Part shown: positions 35,338-44,190 of the stretch, piece after piece
How the letters are laid out: each line of letters begins with the position of its first letter
Position numbering within the stretch: position 1 is the stretch's first letter
Origin: a bacterium
GTDB lineage: Bacteria > Cyanobacteriota > Vampirovibrionia > Gastranaerophilales > Gastranaerophilaceae
DNA: 64,000 nt
Assembly (NCBI GenBank): GCA_017536545.1
Contig: JAFXHF010000005.1
Coordinates: 1 to 64,000, forward strand
Reading direction: 5' to 3'
Notes under the pieces: model-generated
The model's database searches: none
The model's input: only the letters and a program-made list of their open reading frames with translations
Told to the model about the DNA's origin: nothing
Made by a program: the position numbers and the translations under genes

Positions 35338-36606
35338 CTAGAGAGTTTTAATATAATCAACGACTTCTTTTAATGAATAAATATTATCCTGAACAAAGAA
35401 GTTTTTGTTTGTTTGCTCTTTAACATATGACAAGGTTTTACCGTCTAAAAAATCCTCGCTATATGGTCTTAGCATAATTGACGGAATAATAACTTCATCA
35501 CAATCAACATCTTTAACTGTTCTAATCAAATCTTCTGTTGTAATAAGCCCTGCAACAGTAATATCTTGCCCCCAATATTCAGATTTAACAGGGCAAACCT
35601 CTACAGTTAGATTTTTGATTTTATTTAGTTTCACACAAACTTCTTCTAACATATCTTTTGCAGCGTAAGAACAGCCAAAAACAAGTTTGTAAGGCTTAGA
35701 AATAGACTTTGGCAACTTATGACAATAAAAATCATCTAAAGTAATTCTAAGAGCCCCTACGCCATCATCTAACTGACAAAAATTTTCATAATATTTTGCA
35801 GATGGAATGGGTTTTTCTGCAAGCAAGAAAAACTCATCTGAGCAACAAACTCTTTTATATTTAGATGCAATTTCAATAGTTTCTGTAGCACATTTTTTAT
35901 CAACCCTACGCAACTCTCCGTCAGGTCTGAATTGAGTTAACCCGACAGGAACAATAGCAACTGATAAAACTGTATTTTTCAATTTTGCTAAATCTGATAA
36001 AGTTCTATCTAATTCAGCACCATCATTTATTCCTGGGCATAAAACAATTTGTGCGTGGAACGGAATTTTATTTTTTCTAAACCACTGAAGATTATCCAAA
36101 GCTTTGCCTGCATTAGGATTTCTAAGCATTTTTACACGCAATTCTGGATTTGTTGTGTGTACAGACACATAAAACGGACCTAAATGCATACGTTTTATTC
36201 TATCTCTATCCTCATCTTTCAGATTGGTCAGAGTAATATAAGTCCCTTGCAAATAAGACAAACGATAATCATCATCTTTTATGTATAAAGTATCTCTCAA
36301 ACCTTTTGGTTGCTGGTCTACAAAACAAAAAATACAATGATTTAAACAAGGTTTAATTTTGTCAAAAACTGCACTTTCAAAAACTATACCTAAATCATCA
36401 TCATAATCTTTTTCAATTTCAATTTCTTCAATTTCGCCATTAGATTTTTTAACTTCAATCGTAATTAATTCAGATTTCATATAGAAGTTATAATCAATCA
36501 TATCAAGCATTTGACAACCATCAACAGAAAGAATTTCATCTCCCTTTTGGATTTCTAACTCTTCAGCTATTGAACCTTCTAAAACACTATTAACGATTGC
36601 CGGCAT
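35338..36606 (-). CDS. PDZ/DUF512 radical-SAM protein (TIGR03279-like)
   Basis: 422 residues. An N-terminal PDZ-like domain (VNSVLEGSIAEELEIQKGDE, ILSVDGCQMLD) is followed by a radical-SAM cysteine set CLNHCIFCFVDQQPKG (CX3CX2C), LRDTLYIKDDDYRLSYLQG and a C-terminal DUF512 part (CCSDEFFLLAE, YWGQDITVAGLITTED). This architecture defines a family annotated as cyanobacterial-specific FeS oxidoreductase and also found in clostridia; the function is unknown to me. Its start overlaps the PadR gene's end by 17 nt, so the two are co-transcribed. Confidence 0.92.
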   Translation of the reverse strand: MPAIVNSVLEGSIAEELEIQKGDEILSVDGCQMLDMIDYNFYMKSELITIEVKKSNGEIEEIEIEKDYDDDLGIVFESAVFDKIKPCLNHCIFCFVDQQPKGLRDTLYIKDDDYRLSYLQGTYITLTNLKDEDRDRIKRMHLGPFYVSVHTTNPELRVKMLRNPNAGKALDNLQWFRKNKIPFHAQIVLCPGINDGAELDRTLSDLAKLKNTVLSVAIVPVGLTQFRPDGELRRVDKKCATETIEIASKYKRVCCSDEFFLLAEKPIPSAKYYENFCQLDDGVGALRITLDDFYCHKLPKSISKPYKLVFGCSYAAKDMLEEVCVKLNKIKNLTVEVCPVKSEYWGQDITVAGLITTEDLIRTVKDVDCDEVIIPSIMLRPYSEDFLDGKTLSYVKEQTNKNFFVQDNIYSLKEVVDYIKTL

Positions 36607-37114
36607 TTGATTTTTCTAATCCTTCTACTAATGAAATAAAATTTTTATACTCACAAACAGCATTATCCAGTACAATTCGCTGTTGGTAAGAAAGTGGGGT
36701 ATATTCATCTGATAGAATTTTTTCTGCATTTAGTTTGTGCAACAATGCATTTGATTTTATATCCACAAAAACCTCATCCGCATCAGAACGATCAAGAAAA
36801 GAAACACAAGATAATTTTATTCTTGCATCAGATAAAAATTGCAGAGCATTCTGAGAAAGTGGTTTTAGCAATAGATTTCTCAACTCTTTAACTCCATCTT
36901 TTGTTATAGAATAATACACTGACAATTTTCCACCGTCAGACATAATTTTAGACGAAGTTATACAACCTTGTTTTTCTAATCTAACTAGAGCAGGTTTTAC
37001 AGCTCCAAAACTTGGGCTAGTAAATGCCAAGAAATTTTCTTGTATACGTTTATGTATCGCATACATTGTCAAATCGTGTTTCAAAAGAATATATAAAATC
37101 ATTATTTCTATCAT
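36590..37114 (-). CDS. PadR-family transcriptional regulator
   Basis: 174 residues. N-terminal winged helix (MILYILLKHDLTMYAIHKRI, SFGAVKPALVRLEKQGCITS, YYSITKDGVKELRNLL) typical of PadR, then a helical dimerisation/ligand domain. PadR proteins usually repress their own operon or a neighbour in response to small molecules or stress. Here the gene overlaps the DUF512 radical-SAM gene, its most likely functional or regulatory partner. Confidence 0.9.
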   Translation of the reverse strand: MIEIMILYILLKHDLTMYAIHKRIQENFLAFTSPSFGAVKPALVRLEKQGCITSSKIMSDGGKLSVYYSITKDGVKELRNLLLKPLSQNALQFLSDARIKLSCVSFLDRSDADEVFVDIKSNALLHKLNAEKILSDEYTPLSYQQRIVLDNAVCEYKNFISLVEGLEKSNAGNR

Positions 37115-37199
37115 AAGTCTAGAATAACATTAATTTTAAGATTTCTCAAATAGATTTTTACTAACAAAAAAATAAATCCTCAAACTTAATATAAGTGTC

Positions 37200-38030
37200 A
37201 TGAAAATAAGATTAGCACCAAGTGTAAGACTTCCATATTCTAAAATACGAGGCTCTTTAGAACAACGTCAACAAGCAGCCATTGAAGTTGTCGACAAACT
37301 TTGTAGAGAACTATACCCAAAATTTGATAAAAATAAAGAATTATCCTTATCTGAAATCCAAAAAAGTATTGATGATATTTTTGAAAAAAAGGTAAAAATT
37401 ATAGTTAAACAAACTTCTACTCCAGAATTTGACGGGAGTAGCGATGTTGTCTGCTCTCCAATAAATGGTAGCTATACTGCAACAACACTTGAATTGAACT
37501 CTGTAAAAGGCAAAATTAAATTTGAAGATTTAATTACTATTATCCACGAATTTCAGCACATTGTTGATCAATTATTTATCCCTAAATACTTAATACGAGG
37601 TCAAAAAATGACCCTTCTAGGTATGATAACAACAAAATATCAAAACCTTTATGATAAACTTTACAACTACGAATATCCAACATCAAAAGCTGATAAACGT
37701 AAAATCATAAAACTTTTAGAACATAAAATCAAAAAATTTTTAAGGGGGATGAATATCTCAGAAAAAATGGATTACATCCAAGACGCAAGATATTCCTTAA
37801 TCATGGAAGAACAAGCATACCGAACTCAACGTAAATACGCAAAAATTTTCTACAAAAAACACCTTCCAATAAAAGAATATGAATTAGAAGATGAAATTAG
37901 CTTACATATGCTTAAAGAAAAAATTCAACTTTTAACCCGTATTGGATTTGAATTAGTAGAAAAAGAACGAGGAAAACACGCCGCAAAATTAAAAGCTAAG
38001 AAATTAAGAAATGTAAAAGCTAACCAATAA
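37200..38030 (+). CDS. unknown protein with HExxH motif, putative zinc peptidase
   Basis: 276 residues, Lys-rich, without signal peptide. LITIIHEFQHIVDQLF (111-126) contains HEFQH, a zincin-type HExxH in a hydrophobic helix, with a possible third ligand Glu in LIMEEQAYRTQRKY (residues 203/204). The rest is helical and basic. No family recognised, so peptidase activity is inference. The ATG has no ribosome site; TAATAT lies 7 nt upstream, so it may be leaderless. The next small gene follows in the same direction. Confidence 0.7.
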   Translation: MKIRLAPSVRLPYSKIRGSLEQRQQAAIEVVDKLCRELYPKFDKNKELSLSEIQKSIDDIFEKKVKIIVKQTSTPEFDGSSDVVCSPINGSYTATTLELNSVKGKIKFEDLITIIHEFQHIVDQLFIPKYLIRGQKMTLLGMITTKYQNLYDKLYNYEYPTSKADKRKIIKLLEHKIKKFLRGMNISEKMDYIQDARYSLIMEEQAYRTQRKYAKIFYKKHLPIKEYELEDEISLHMLKEKIQLLTRIGFELVEKERGKHAAKLKAKKLRNVKANQ

Positions 38031-38095
38031 ATAGTCAAATTTAAGACTTGAGGAAACTTAAGCAAATTAAAGGTAGAAACGAAAGGACTCAATTA

Positions 38096-38413
38096 ATGGT
38101 AGAATCAGTAGCTCCAGCACAATTTTCAACAATAAATTACGTAAAAGACGGAGAAAAAATCTCTGCAACAAAACAAGGTACAACAGTTACTCTTGTTGGA
38201 GATAAAAATGGTACTCGTCAAATGCCTATACAAGAATTTGTTCAAAACGAATTACCTAAAGCTAAAGACATTAAACTAGAAAATTCGCCAGAGCAAGATA
38301 CAGTTCTAATTGGCACCTCTGCCAAACAGATTTGGGATAAATCAAGTGATGTTATAAAGGCTGAGGCTATTCCTGAATCTAACACCGATAAAAAATTAGA
38401 TGTTACAGTTTAA
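38096..38413 (+). CDS. unknown 105-residue protein
   Basis: I chose the ATG at 38096 because GAAAGGAC precedes it. Begins MVESVAPAQFSTINYVKDGE, contains a short beta-like core (TTVTLVGDKNGTRQMPIQEF) and a polar tail. No signal peptide, membrane helix or known domain. It lies 65 nt after the HExxH gene and before a terminator, so the two are probably one operon. Confidence 0.65.
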   Translation: MVESVAPAQFSTINYVKDGEKISATKQGTTVTLVGDKNGTRQMPIQEFVQNELPKAKDIKLENSPEQDTVLIGTSAKQIWDKSSDVIKAEAIPESNTDKKLDVTV

Positions 38414-38424
38414 TATCATAATAA

Positions 38425-38455
38425 AAAACCTCTAATAAACTTAGAGGTTTTATTT
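38425..38455. terminator. bidirectional intrinsic terminator
   Basis: AAAACCTCTA, 7-nt loop, TAGAGGTTTT flanked by A and T runs; lies between convergent genes. Confidence 0.85.
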
Positions 38456-38462
38456 TGATATA

Positions 38463-40145
38463 TTATTTTTTCTTCATCAAAAGATAAGTATAATTATCTT
38501 TTGGTCCATATTTAACAAGTTCAAAATCAAAATCTAAGTATGCTCGGATATCAAACAAATATTTTTTCAACATAATCTCTAAGCCTCTGTCCTTAATATC
38601 TTGAACACTTGTTACGGATTTTCTTAAATCTTCAATAGGCACTAAAGCATCTGCATCTGAACCATAAAGAGCAATCAATACATAACGACCCTTTCCGACA
38701 TAACGATTAACATTATTGATGAAAAAATTAAAATGAGAATCTGAAAATCCAGCATTAGAAAATACCGCATCATAAATCACCTGATGAGTTTCTCCTTTAA
38801 GAATTCTTTCTTGTTGAGATTTATCATAATAAACTTTGTTATATGGATTACGAACTTCTTTATGAAAATCAAATGATAAAACTTTAGGACTCTTATCATC
38901 TCTAAAATAATACGGAGCATCTGCTCCAAATGGCATAATAATAACATCTCTATTATCTAAGCCTAAATTGACAGCCTCAAGTTTAACAGATTTAAACGCT
39001 AGTATCTTATACGCAGGGATCCTAATCGCATAATTAATATTTGTACATATAGCAACAATGCAATATAAAGCTACCACAATCTTCATATGAGTAGATGAAA
39101 TCTTTTCTGCCAAACCAATTACAGAAAGAATAATAAACGGAGGAAGTAAGTACAAGAAATACCTCACTGTAAATACGTTTATTTGACAGATTGCAGTTAT
39201 AAGAAACTCTACAACAATCAATAATAATAAAACATACAAAAATTTATTAAATCCATTAGATTTTTTTAAACCTTGTACAAAACCGTAAAGAAAATATACA
39301 CAAGGCACAACAACCAATAATGTAAACCCTAAAGTCAAAACATAAGGGTCAACAGATGGCCAATAAACATTATTAACAGGAGCTAGTCCAAATAAATTTC
39401 TTATAGCATCTACAAAATGCATAAACACAAATGGACCTTCGTGCTTTATAATAAATAGTGAACGCATTTTTGCATAATAAACTATTAATGCAAAGTATGG
39501 AATTAAACAAGCTAATTCTACTCCAACAGCTTTCAAATACGTAAATAATCTATCTTTTTTAGAAATGATCAAATAAACAGAATAAGAAAGCATCAATGTA
39601 ATATTGTATAAAATACCTCCAACAAAGGTATATGGGATTAACAAATTAAAAATAACAAGAGAAATTAGAGATTTTTTATCACTTTTTTGTTCAAAATTAG
39701 CAAGTGAAATAAGTGAAAGTAAAACCCAAACAAGTACAATTGGATACATTCTTGCTTCAACAGAAAAGAATACAAGAAGCGGAGCAACTGAAGCTATGCA
39801 AGTTGCAAAAACCGCATTCAACCCATTTGATAATTTCTTTGTTAATACAAAAACTAAAGGTACCGTCACTACACCAAAAAGCAATGAAAGTGAACGAATA
39901 GCTATTTCTGAATCTCCAAATATTTTCATCCAAAAATGTAAAATAAAGAAATACAATGGAGTATGTTGCAAGTCTAGATTCAAAAGATTATCCATAATGC
40001 CAAACGGGAAAATTTGCTTTGCGGTGAACCAAGAACAAGCTTCATCATACCAAAAAGCTGAATTTATGAACAATAATCGTAAACCAACAGTAACAATAAC
40101 TAAAAATATAACACTCCAAATTGACAAATAAGTCTTTCTATCCAT
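38463..40145 (-). CDS. GT39/PMT_2-type membrane glycosyltransferase
   Basis: 560 residues from the ATG at 40145 (AGGGGGA site). A frame extended to 40229 would run into tRNA-His and is rejected. About 11 transmembrane helices. The first periplasmic loop carries the catalytic acidic pair in FWYDEACSWFTAK (Asp-Glu), as in ArnT and protein O-mannosyltransferases. The C-terminal 150 residues are a soluble periplasmic domain. It transfers sugars from a polyprenyl carrier; the acceptor is unknown. Confidence 0.88.
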   Translation of the reverse strand: MDRKTYLSIWSVIFLVIVTVGLRLLFINSAFWYDEACSWFTAKQIFPFGIMDNLLNLDLQHTPLYFFILHFWMKIFGDSEIAIRSLSLLFGVVTVPLVFVLTKKLSNGLNAVFATCIASVAPLLVFFSVEARMYPIVLVWVLLSLISLANFEQKSDKKSLISLVIFNLLIPYTFVGGILYNITLMLSYSVYLIISKKDRLFTYLKAVGVELACLIPYFALIVYYAKMRSLFIIKHEGPFVFMHFVDAIRNLFGLAPVNNVYWPSVDPYVLTLGFTLLVVVPCVYFLYGFVQGLKKSNGFNKFLYVLLLLIVVEFLITAICQINVFTVRYFLYLLPPFIILSVIGLAEKISSTHMKIVVALYCIVAICTNINYAIRIPAYKILAFKSVKLEAVNLGLDNRDVIIMPFGADAPYYFRDDKSPKVLSFDFHKEVRNPYNKVYYDKSQQERILKGETHQVIYDAVFSNAGFSDSHFNFFINNVNRYVGKGRYVLIALYGSDADALVPIEDLRKSVTSVQDIKDRGLEIMLKKYLFDIRAYLDFDFELVKYGPKDNYTYLLMKKK

Positions 40146-40161
40146 AATATCCCCCTGTATG

Positions 40162-40187
40162 AAAAAAGACCTACTTATGAGGCCTTT
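40162..40187 (-). terminator. intrinsic terminator of tRNA-His
   Basis: On the minus strand, AAAGGCCT, 7-nt loop, AGGTCTTT (one G-U) followed by TTT. It separates tRNA-His from the glycosyltransferase gene. Confidence 0.6.
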
Positions 40188-40197
40188 CTTATAAAAA

Positions 40198-40274
40198 TGG
40201 GGCGGATGATGGGATTCGAACCCACGCATAAAGGAACCACAATCCTTGGTCTTAACCGCTTGACGACATCCGCC
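40198..40274 (-). tRNA. tRNA-His (GTG)
   Basis: Full cloverleaf on the minus strand. Anticodon loop TTGTGGT in stem AAGGA/TCCTT gives GTG. The acceptor GCGGATG/CATCCGC has an encoded G at -1 opposite C73, the histidine identity pair, and CCA is encoded. T arm GTGGG-TTCGAAT-CCCAT is intact. Confidence 0.97.
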
Positions 40275-40290
40275 ATTTCGTTACTAATCC

Positions 40291-40318
40291 ATAGTAACAC
40301 AAACAAAATTTTAATCAA
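40291..40318 (-). promoter_or_regulatory. promoter of tRNA-His
   Basis: On the minus strand, TTGATT, 16 nt, TACTAT, about 17 nt upstream of the mature 5' end. The -10 overlaps one arm of an inverted repeat GTTACT/AGTAAC (40280-40298). Confidence 0.45.
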
Positions 40319-40352
40319 GAAAAAATTTAAAAGAAATAAGTTTTAAACAATG

Positions 40353-40381
40353 AAAAGGCACCAACAAAATTTGTTGATGCC
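40353..40381 (-). terminator. intrinsic terminator
   Basis: On the minus strand, GGCATCAACAAA/TTTGTTGGTGCC (one G-U) followed by TTTTC, downstream of the gene ending at 40415. Confidence 0.7.
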
Positions 40382-40414
40382 ATTAACGTTATAAAGTCAT
40401 AGTATCGATATTTA

Positions 40415-41608
40415 TTAACACATACCTTCAAGGATTTTCAAGGCTTCTGGAGTAAAGTCCATATTACGTTTTAAGATTCTTGCCGCATCTGTAGCATAAG
40501 GGTTACCAAAGACATCAAGAGCAACCAACTCATCTTTACCGACAGTAACAATACCTTCAAGAGTTTTGATTTTTGTACCCTCAGGAAGCACTGTAAAGGC
40601 ACCTGGAGCTTGTTTTGTGAACTTAATCACTTCGCCATATGGTAATTTCGCAGGATCTTGATAAACTACTTGCCCTTTTGCAAAAGCTGGAGTATCAACA
40701 TATGAAGCTTTAAAGATTGCACCATCACATACAGCCATATCATCGCCACCATACATCATAATCATTTGTTCTTTTGTTGTATCAATTAAGAATGGAGCAT
40801 CAGGTTTTCCATTTTGAGGAATATAGTATTTACCATCAGCACCTCTATAAACACCTGGATTATTAGCCAAAATTTCTTCAGGTGTGCCATTTGGATTAAA
40901 TCTGTACGCATCAACTTCATTAGCTTTACTCATATATTTATGGGCACCTTGCAATTTATTAGAATGTGCATGTACAGTACCAGTTACGGCAGTCAAAACA
41001 TTACCTTTAGTATTCAAACCAGAAACTTTTAGAGCCTCAGGAGTAACTTTAAAGGTTTGTTTTGAAGCTTGGAAAATATTCAAATCTGCAGCACCTTCAG
41101 CACCAACAACCCCAGCTCTTTCTGCAGCTTGTAATGAAGATTTTGCACCTAAAGCAGAAGCTCCTAGAGTAAAAGTACCACTACCAATAGTTTCCCATGC
41201 TTGTTTTGCACCACCATCAGTTTTTGCAGTTGCAGCTTTATATGCTCCATAACCAATCATACCAACACCTGAAACAATACCTGTTGCAACTAACACTGGT
41301 AAAATAGCCCCACCAGTTAAAACCGTAAGACCAGCACCAGCTAAAATTGTTGCTCCAGTAAGAACTGGATGATTAATTGCGGATTTTAATAAACAGAATA
41401 AACCTTTCCCAAAGCTTTTCAATTTTTCGCCTAGAGAAATCTTACCATCATCTAAACCATCAGTTGAAACTTTATCTCGGTCTTTCAACCAATCAGCAAA
41501 CCAGTGAGGATTTTTCTTCTTCTTTTTTCCTCCAAAATTAACAGGTTCCAATTCTGAGCACGCAGAAACGTTAGCCACATTTTGTGGCATAGCAATAGTA
41601 GTAATCAT
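40415..41608 (-). CDS. lineage-specific protein with PVNFGG N-terminus and hydrophobic hairpin
   Basis: 397 residues from the ATG at 41608 (AAGGAAGG site); the longer frame to 41659 has none. The N-terminus MITTIAMPQ...ELEPVNFGGKKKKK is polar, with a lysine cluster. Residues about 80-125 hold a long Ala/Gly/Val hydrophobic segment (HPVLTGATILAGAGLTVLTG, AILPVLVATGIVSGVGMIGY). The C-terminal 160 residues are a soluble beta-rich domain (GVYRGADGKYYIPQNGKP, FTVLPEGTKIKTLEGIVTVG) with loose resemblance to PGDYG-type domains, which I would not insist on. No known function. Confidence 0.7.
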   Translation of the reverse strand: MITTIAMPQNVANVSACSELEPVNFGGKKKKKNPHWFADWLKDRDKVSTDGLDDGKISLGEKLKSFGKGLFCLLKSAINHPVLTGATILAGAGLTVLTGGAILPVLVATGIVSGVGMIGYGAYKAATAKTDGGAKQAWETIGSGTFTLGASALGAKSSLQAAERAGVVGAEGAADLNIFQASKQTFKVTPEALKVSGLNTKGNVLTAVTGTVHAHSNKLQGAHKYMSKANEVDAYRFNPNGTPEEILANNPGVYRGADGKYYIPQNGKPDAPFLIDTTKEQMIMMYGGDDMAVCDGAIFKASYVDTPAFAKGQVVYQDPAKLPYGEVIKFTKQAPGAFTVLPEGTKIKTLEGIVTVGKDELVALDVFGNPYATDAARILKRNMDFTPEALKILEGMC

Positions 41609-41707
41609 AAAAAATAACCTTCCTTGACCTATTCCAATAACACTATAAACACATTCCATTTTAGTAAAGTAAAATTTTAGACCCAGATTTCAAAGAACAA
41701 AAAAAAC

Positions 41708-41736
41708 TTTACAATTGTTAATAAGTTCGCTATAAT
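41708..41736 (+). promoter_or_regulatory. promoter of the PH-domain gene
   Basis: TTTACA, 17 nt, TATAAT: one of the best consensus promoters in the window. GAGAGGG follows ahead of the ATG at 41762. Confidence 0.7.
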
Positions 41737-41761
41737 CAATGAGAAAGAGAGGGTTAAGACT

Positions 41762-42433
41762 ATGGTAGATCATAAATTAGCAAGCCGTTCTGATTTAGAA
41801 CTAATGATAGGTAAAGATGAAAAAATCTTATGGAAAGGGCGTCCAAATAAAAAATGTTTCATATTGGAAGGCATTTTCAATCCAATGTTACCTTTTGCAT
41901 TAGTTTGGTTTTTAATAGATTCTCTAATATTAGTAGGCTTTGCTGGAGCTGCCGCAACGTCTAAAGAAGGTGGAATTACATTTATTATTCCTTTAATATT
42001 CATATTATTCCATATGATGCCAGTTTGGATATATTTAGCAGGTGCAATATTAACAGTACGAAAATACCAGCACACTGAATACATCGTTACAGATAGAGGT
42101 GTTTATATTTCTGGCGGTATGTTCTCTTATACTTGCGAAATGAAACCTTTTTCTGAACTAGCAAGAGTAAATATCCACAGAGGTATTATTGATCAAATGA
42201 TTGGAGTTGGTGATGTTGTTTTAACAAGTAATAACATTGCAGATATGTATGGTGGAGTAAGACGAGGAAGAGTATTCCCAGGAATTAGAATTTGTGATAT
42301 TCCTGACTACCAACAAGTATTTACACTAATCAAACAACTACAAACAGACATTTATTCAGATACAATGTACCCAAATGACTTAAGACCAGAAGAAAACCAC
42401 GGATACAGAACAAAATACAAAGGTCTAGAATAA
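41762..42433 (+). CDS. membrane protein with bacterial PH domain (DUF304-like)
   Basis: 223 residues. Opening EKILWKGRPNKKCFI is typical of bPH_2 proteins, followed by two membrane helices (MLPFALVWFLIDSLILVGF and IIPLIFILFHMMPVWIYLAG) and a PH-like beta domain (YIVTDRGVYISGGMFSY, SELARVNIHRGIIDQMIGVG). Single gene with its own promoter and terminator. The cellular role of such proteins is generally unknown. Confidence 0.85.
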   Translation: MVDHKLASRSDLELMIGKDEKILWKGRPNKKCFILEGIFNPMLPFALVWFLIDSLILVGFAGAAATSKEGGITFIIPLIFILFHMMPVWIYLAGAILTVRKYQHTEYIVTDRGVYISGGMFSYTCEMKPFSELARVNIHRGIIDQMIGVGDVVLTSNNIADMYGGVRRGRVFPGIRICDIPDYQQVFTLIKQLQTDIYSDTMYPNDLRPEENHGYRTKYKGLE

Positions 42434-42450
42434 GATATAACAAAACTTAC

Positions 42451-42485
42451 AAAAAGCATCAACAGATATAGTTGGTGCTTTTTAT
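42451..42485 (+). terminator. intrinsic terminator
   Basis: AAAAAGCATCAAC, 7-nt loop, GTTGGTGCTTTTT (13 bp with one mismatch/wobble) and T run. Confidence 0.85.
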
Positions 42486-42645
42486 TTGCAAAATTTCTAT
42501 AGCCAAGCTTACCCTATCTATATGCGTAATTCAAAAAACAAAAAACTCAACTAAAATTGAATCTATGTTAAATACAATATTCTGTAAACAACTGATAAAC
42601 CACATATTAAACAAGAAAAAAATATTATTTAGAGAAAAACAAAAA

Positions 42646-43188
42646 ATGTTAAATCAAGAACCATATAATGCGGCACTAGATTACCCATTATTTACAGAGA
42701 AAATAGCCTGCAAAAAATTATGCCATAAATTCAACCAACTTTCACCTGAAAAAATGCACGAAAGAAATAAACTTTTAAGTAAAATCTTAGGCAAAACAGG
42801 TAAAGTATTCCTAATTGAACAACCATTTATGTGCGATTATGGATACAACATTGAAATCGGAGAAAACTTTGGTTCAAATCACAACTTACTAATTCTCGAT
42901 CCTGGGAAAGTAACTTTTGGAAATAATGTAATGATTGGAGCAAATTGTAGCTTCTACACAACTAACCACCCGCTAGACCCACATCTACGTAATGAATATC
43001 TTCAATGGGCAAGACCAATAACAGTAGAAGATAATGTATGGATTTGCTCAAATGTTGTAGTCCTTGCAGGTGTAACAATTGGAGAAAACTCAGTAATTGG
43101 CTCAGGTAGTATTGTAACAAAAGACATTCCACCAAACTCCTTTGCTGTCGGTAACCCTTGTAAGGTGGTAAAGAAAATACAGGTGTAA
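42646..43188 (+). CDS. maltose O-acetyltransferase-type hexapeptide acetyltransferase
   Basis: 180 residues from the ATG at 42646, matching the Maa/LacA family start (MLNQEPYNA aligns with KMLAGELY). An upstream ATG at 42565 would add an unrelated tail. Left-handed beta-helix repeats (IEIGENFGSNHNLLI, VTFGNNVMIGANCSFY), catalytic His in YTTNHPLDP, and the closing VIGSGSIVTKDIPPNSFAVG. It acetylates sugars from acetyl-CoA. The ribosome site is weak (AGAGAAAA). Confidence 0.9.
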   Translation: MLNQEPYNAALDYPLFTEKIACKKLCHKFNQLSPEKMHERNKLLSKILGKTGKVFLIEQPFMCDYGYNIEIGENFGSNHNLLILDPGKVTFGNNVMIGANCSFYTTNHPLDPHLRNEYLQWARPITVEDNVWICSNVVVLAGVTIGENSVIGSGSIVTKDIPPNSFAVGNPCKVVKKIQV

Positions 43189-43248
43189 TTTTACAAAATA
43201 AGCAATTTCGCAAAACTAAATTACTTTATATTAGCATAGGTGAAAGTA

Positions 43249-44142
43249 ATGAGTTTTAGAACTGCGTTAAAAATTTACAGACATACAACAACTAGCACTA
43301 CACAAATGTCACGTGTAGCAAGACAAGGTGCGTACAGTTCTGGAATATTTCAAGAATCGACAAAAGCTACCCAAATCAGCCCAAAACCACAATCAGAAAA
43401 CTTTATAACTAGAGCTTACAAATATCTAAAAGCTAAAATAAACAATCTATTAGGAAGAACACCTAAAGTTGTAAAAACACCCCCCAAAATAGAACCAAAA
43501 GTTATCAAAGTTGAAAACAGAGGTATACCTTTAGCAAAATTGGAAGACACATATGAATATGTGGATATAGACAATGCAAGATTTCACAAAAAACTCCACC
43601 CATCCACAATGAAGAGAACCTCTCTACCAACTGATAAAAATTTTATCCATATCTCAAACTTTGAACCGCCATACGGATCAATTGCTGCTACAACAGGGCT
43701 GGATGGTTGTATCACAACAAATAAAATCTACCAATGTGCAGCTGTAGCAATCGTAGATAAAAGTAACAATATGCAAACGTTAATTCATGCATTTCCTGGA
43801 CAGACACAAAAGGAAATAACTGAACTAATAAGACACGTCACATCAAAAAGTAATATTACAGACTTAGAAATAACAATTGCTCCAGGTATTTACGAAGATT
43901 ATGACAAAACAGTCAGAGGTATTGTAACAGCCTTAAAAGAAGTAGGAGCAGGTAAAAAAATTAAGTTCGCAAATTTTTCAGAAGATGTAAGAATTTTTGA
44001 AAGAGGTCTTATATTACAAGACGGCAAATTGACTTGCTGTACAAAAGATGAAATCGAAAAAGCTACAAACAAAATAGTAAACCCGAAAGAATACATTTCA
44101 TACGTTTACGCTCCATACAACAATGATCCTGTTAAAAAATAA
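43249..44142 (+). CDS. unknown protein with CheD-like Cys/His spacing
   Basis: 297 residues from the ATG at 43249 (AGGTGAAAG site). Residues 1-90 are basic and Thr/Pro-rich (MSFRTALKIYRHTTTSTTQM), apparently disordered. From about 130 to the end is a globular domain: GSIAATTGLDGC (143-154), then QCAAVAIVDKSNNMQTLIHAFPG, in which Cys163 and His180 are 17 apart, the same pattern as the CheD deamidase motif (Cys-VxVxxYD...His). This is a weak motif match, not a homology claim. It ends at a terminator. Confidence 0.65.
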   Translation: MSFRTALKIYRHTTTSTTQMSRVARQGAYSSGIFQESTKATQISPKPQSENFITRAYKYLKAKINNLLGRTPKVVKTPPKIEPKVIKVENRGIPLAKLEDTYEYVDIDNARFHKKLHPSTMKRTSLPTDKNFIHISNFEPPYGSIAATTGLDGCITTNKIYQCAAVAIVDKSNNMQTLIHAFPGQTQKEITELIRHVTSKSNITDLEITIAPGIYEDYDKTVRGIVTALKEVGAGKKIKFANFSEDVRIFERGLILQDGKLTCCTKDEIEKATNKIVNPKEYISYVYAPYNNDPVKK

Positions 44143-44175
44143 AAAAAGAGCCGATTTTTAAACCGACTCTTTTTT
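44141..44175. terminator. bidirectional intrinsic terminator
   Basis: AAAAAAGAGCCG, loop, CGACTCTTTTTT, with one mismatch on plus and a G-U on minus. It lies between the CheD-like gene (+) and rpaB (-). Confidence 0.8.
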
Positions 44176-44190
44176 ATACTTATAACTTTA

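Noticed and set aside
40146-40229. N-terminal extension of the GT39-like protein
   Set aside because: It overlaps tRNA-His and its terminator; the ATG at 40145 has a strong ribosome site and starts at the first membrane helix.
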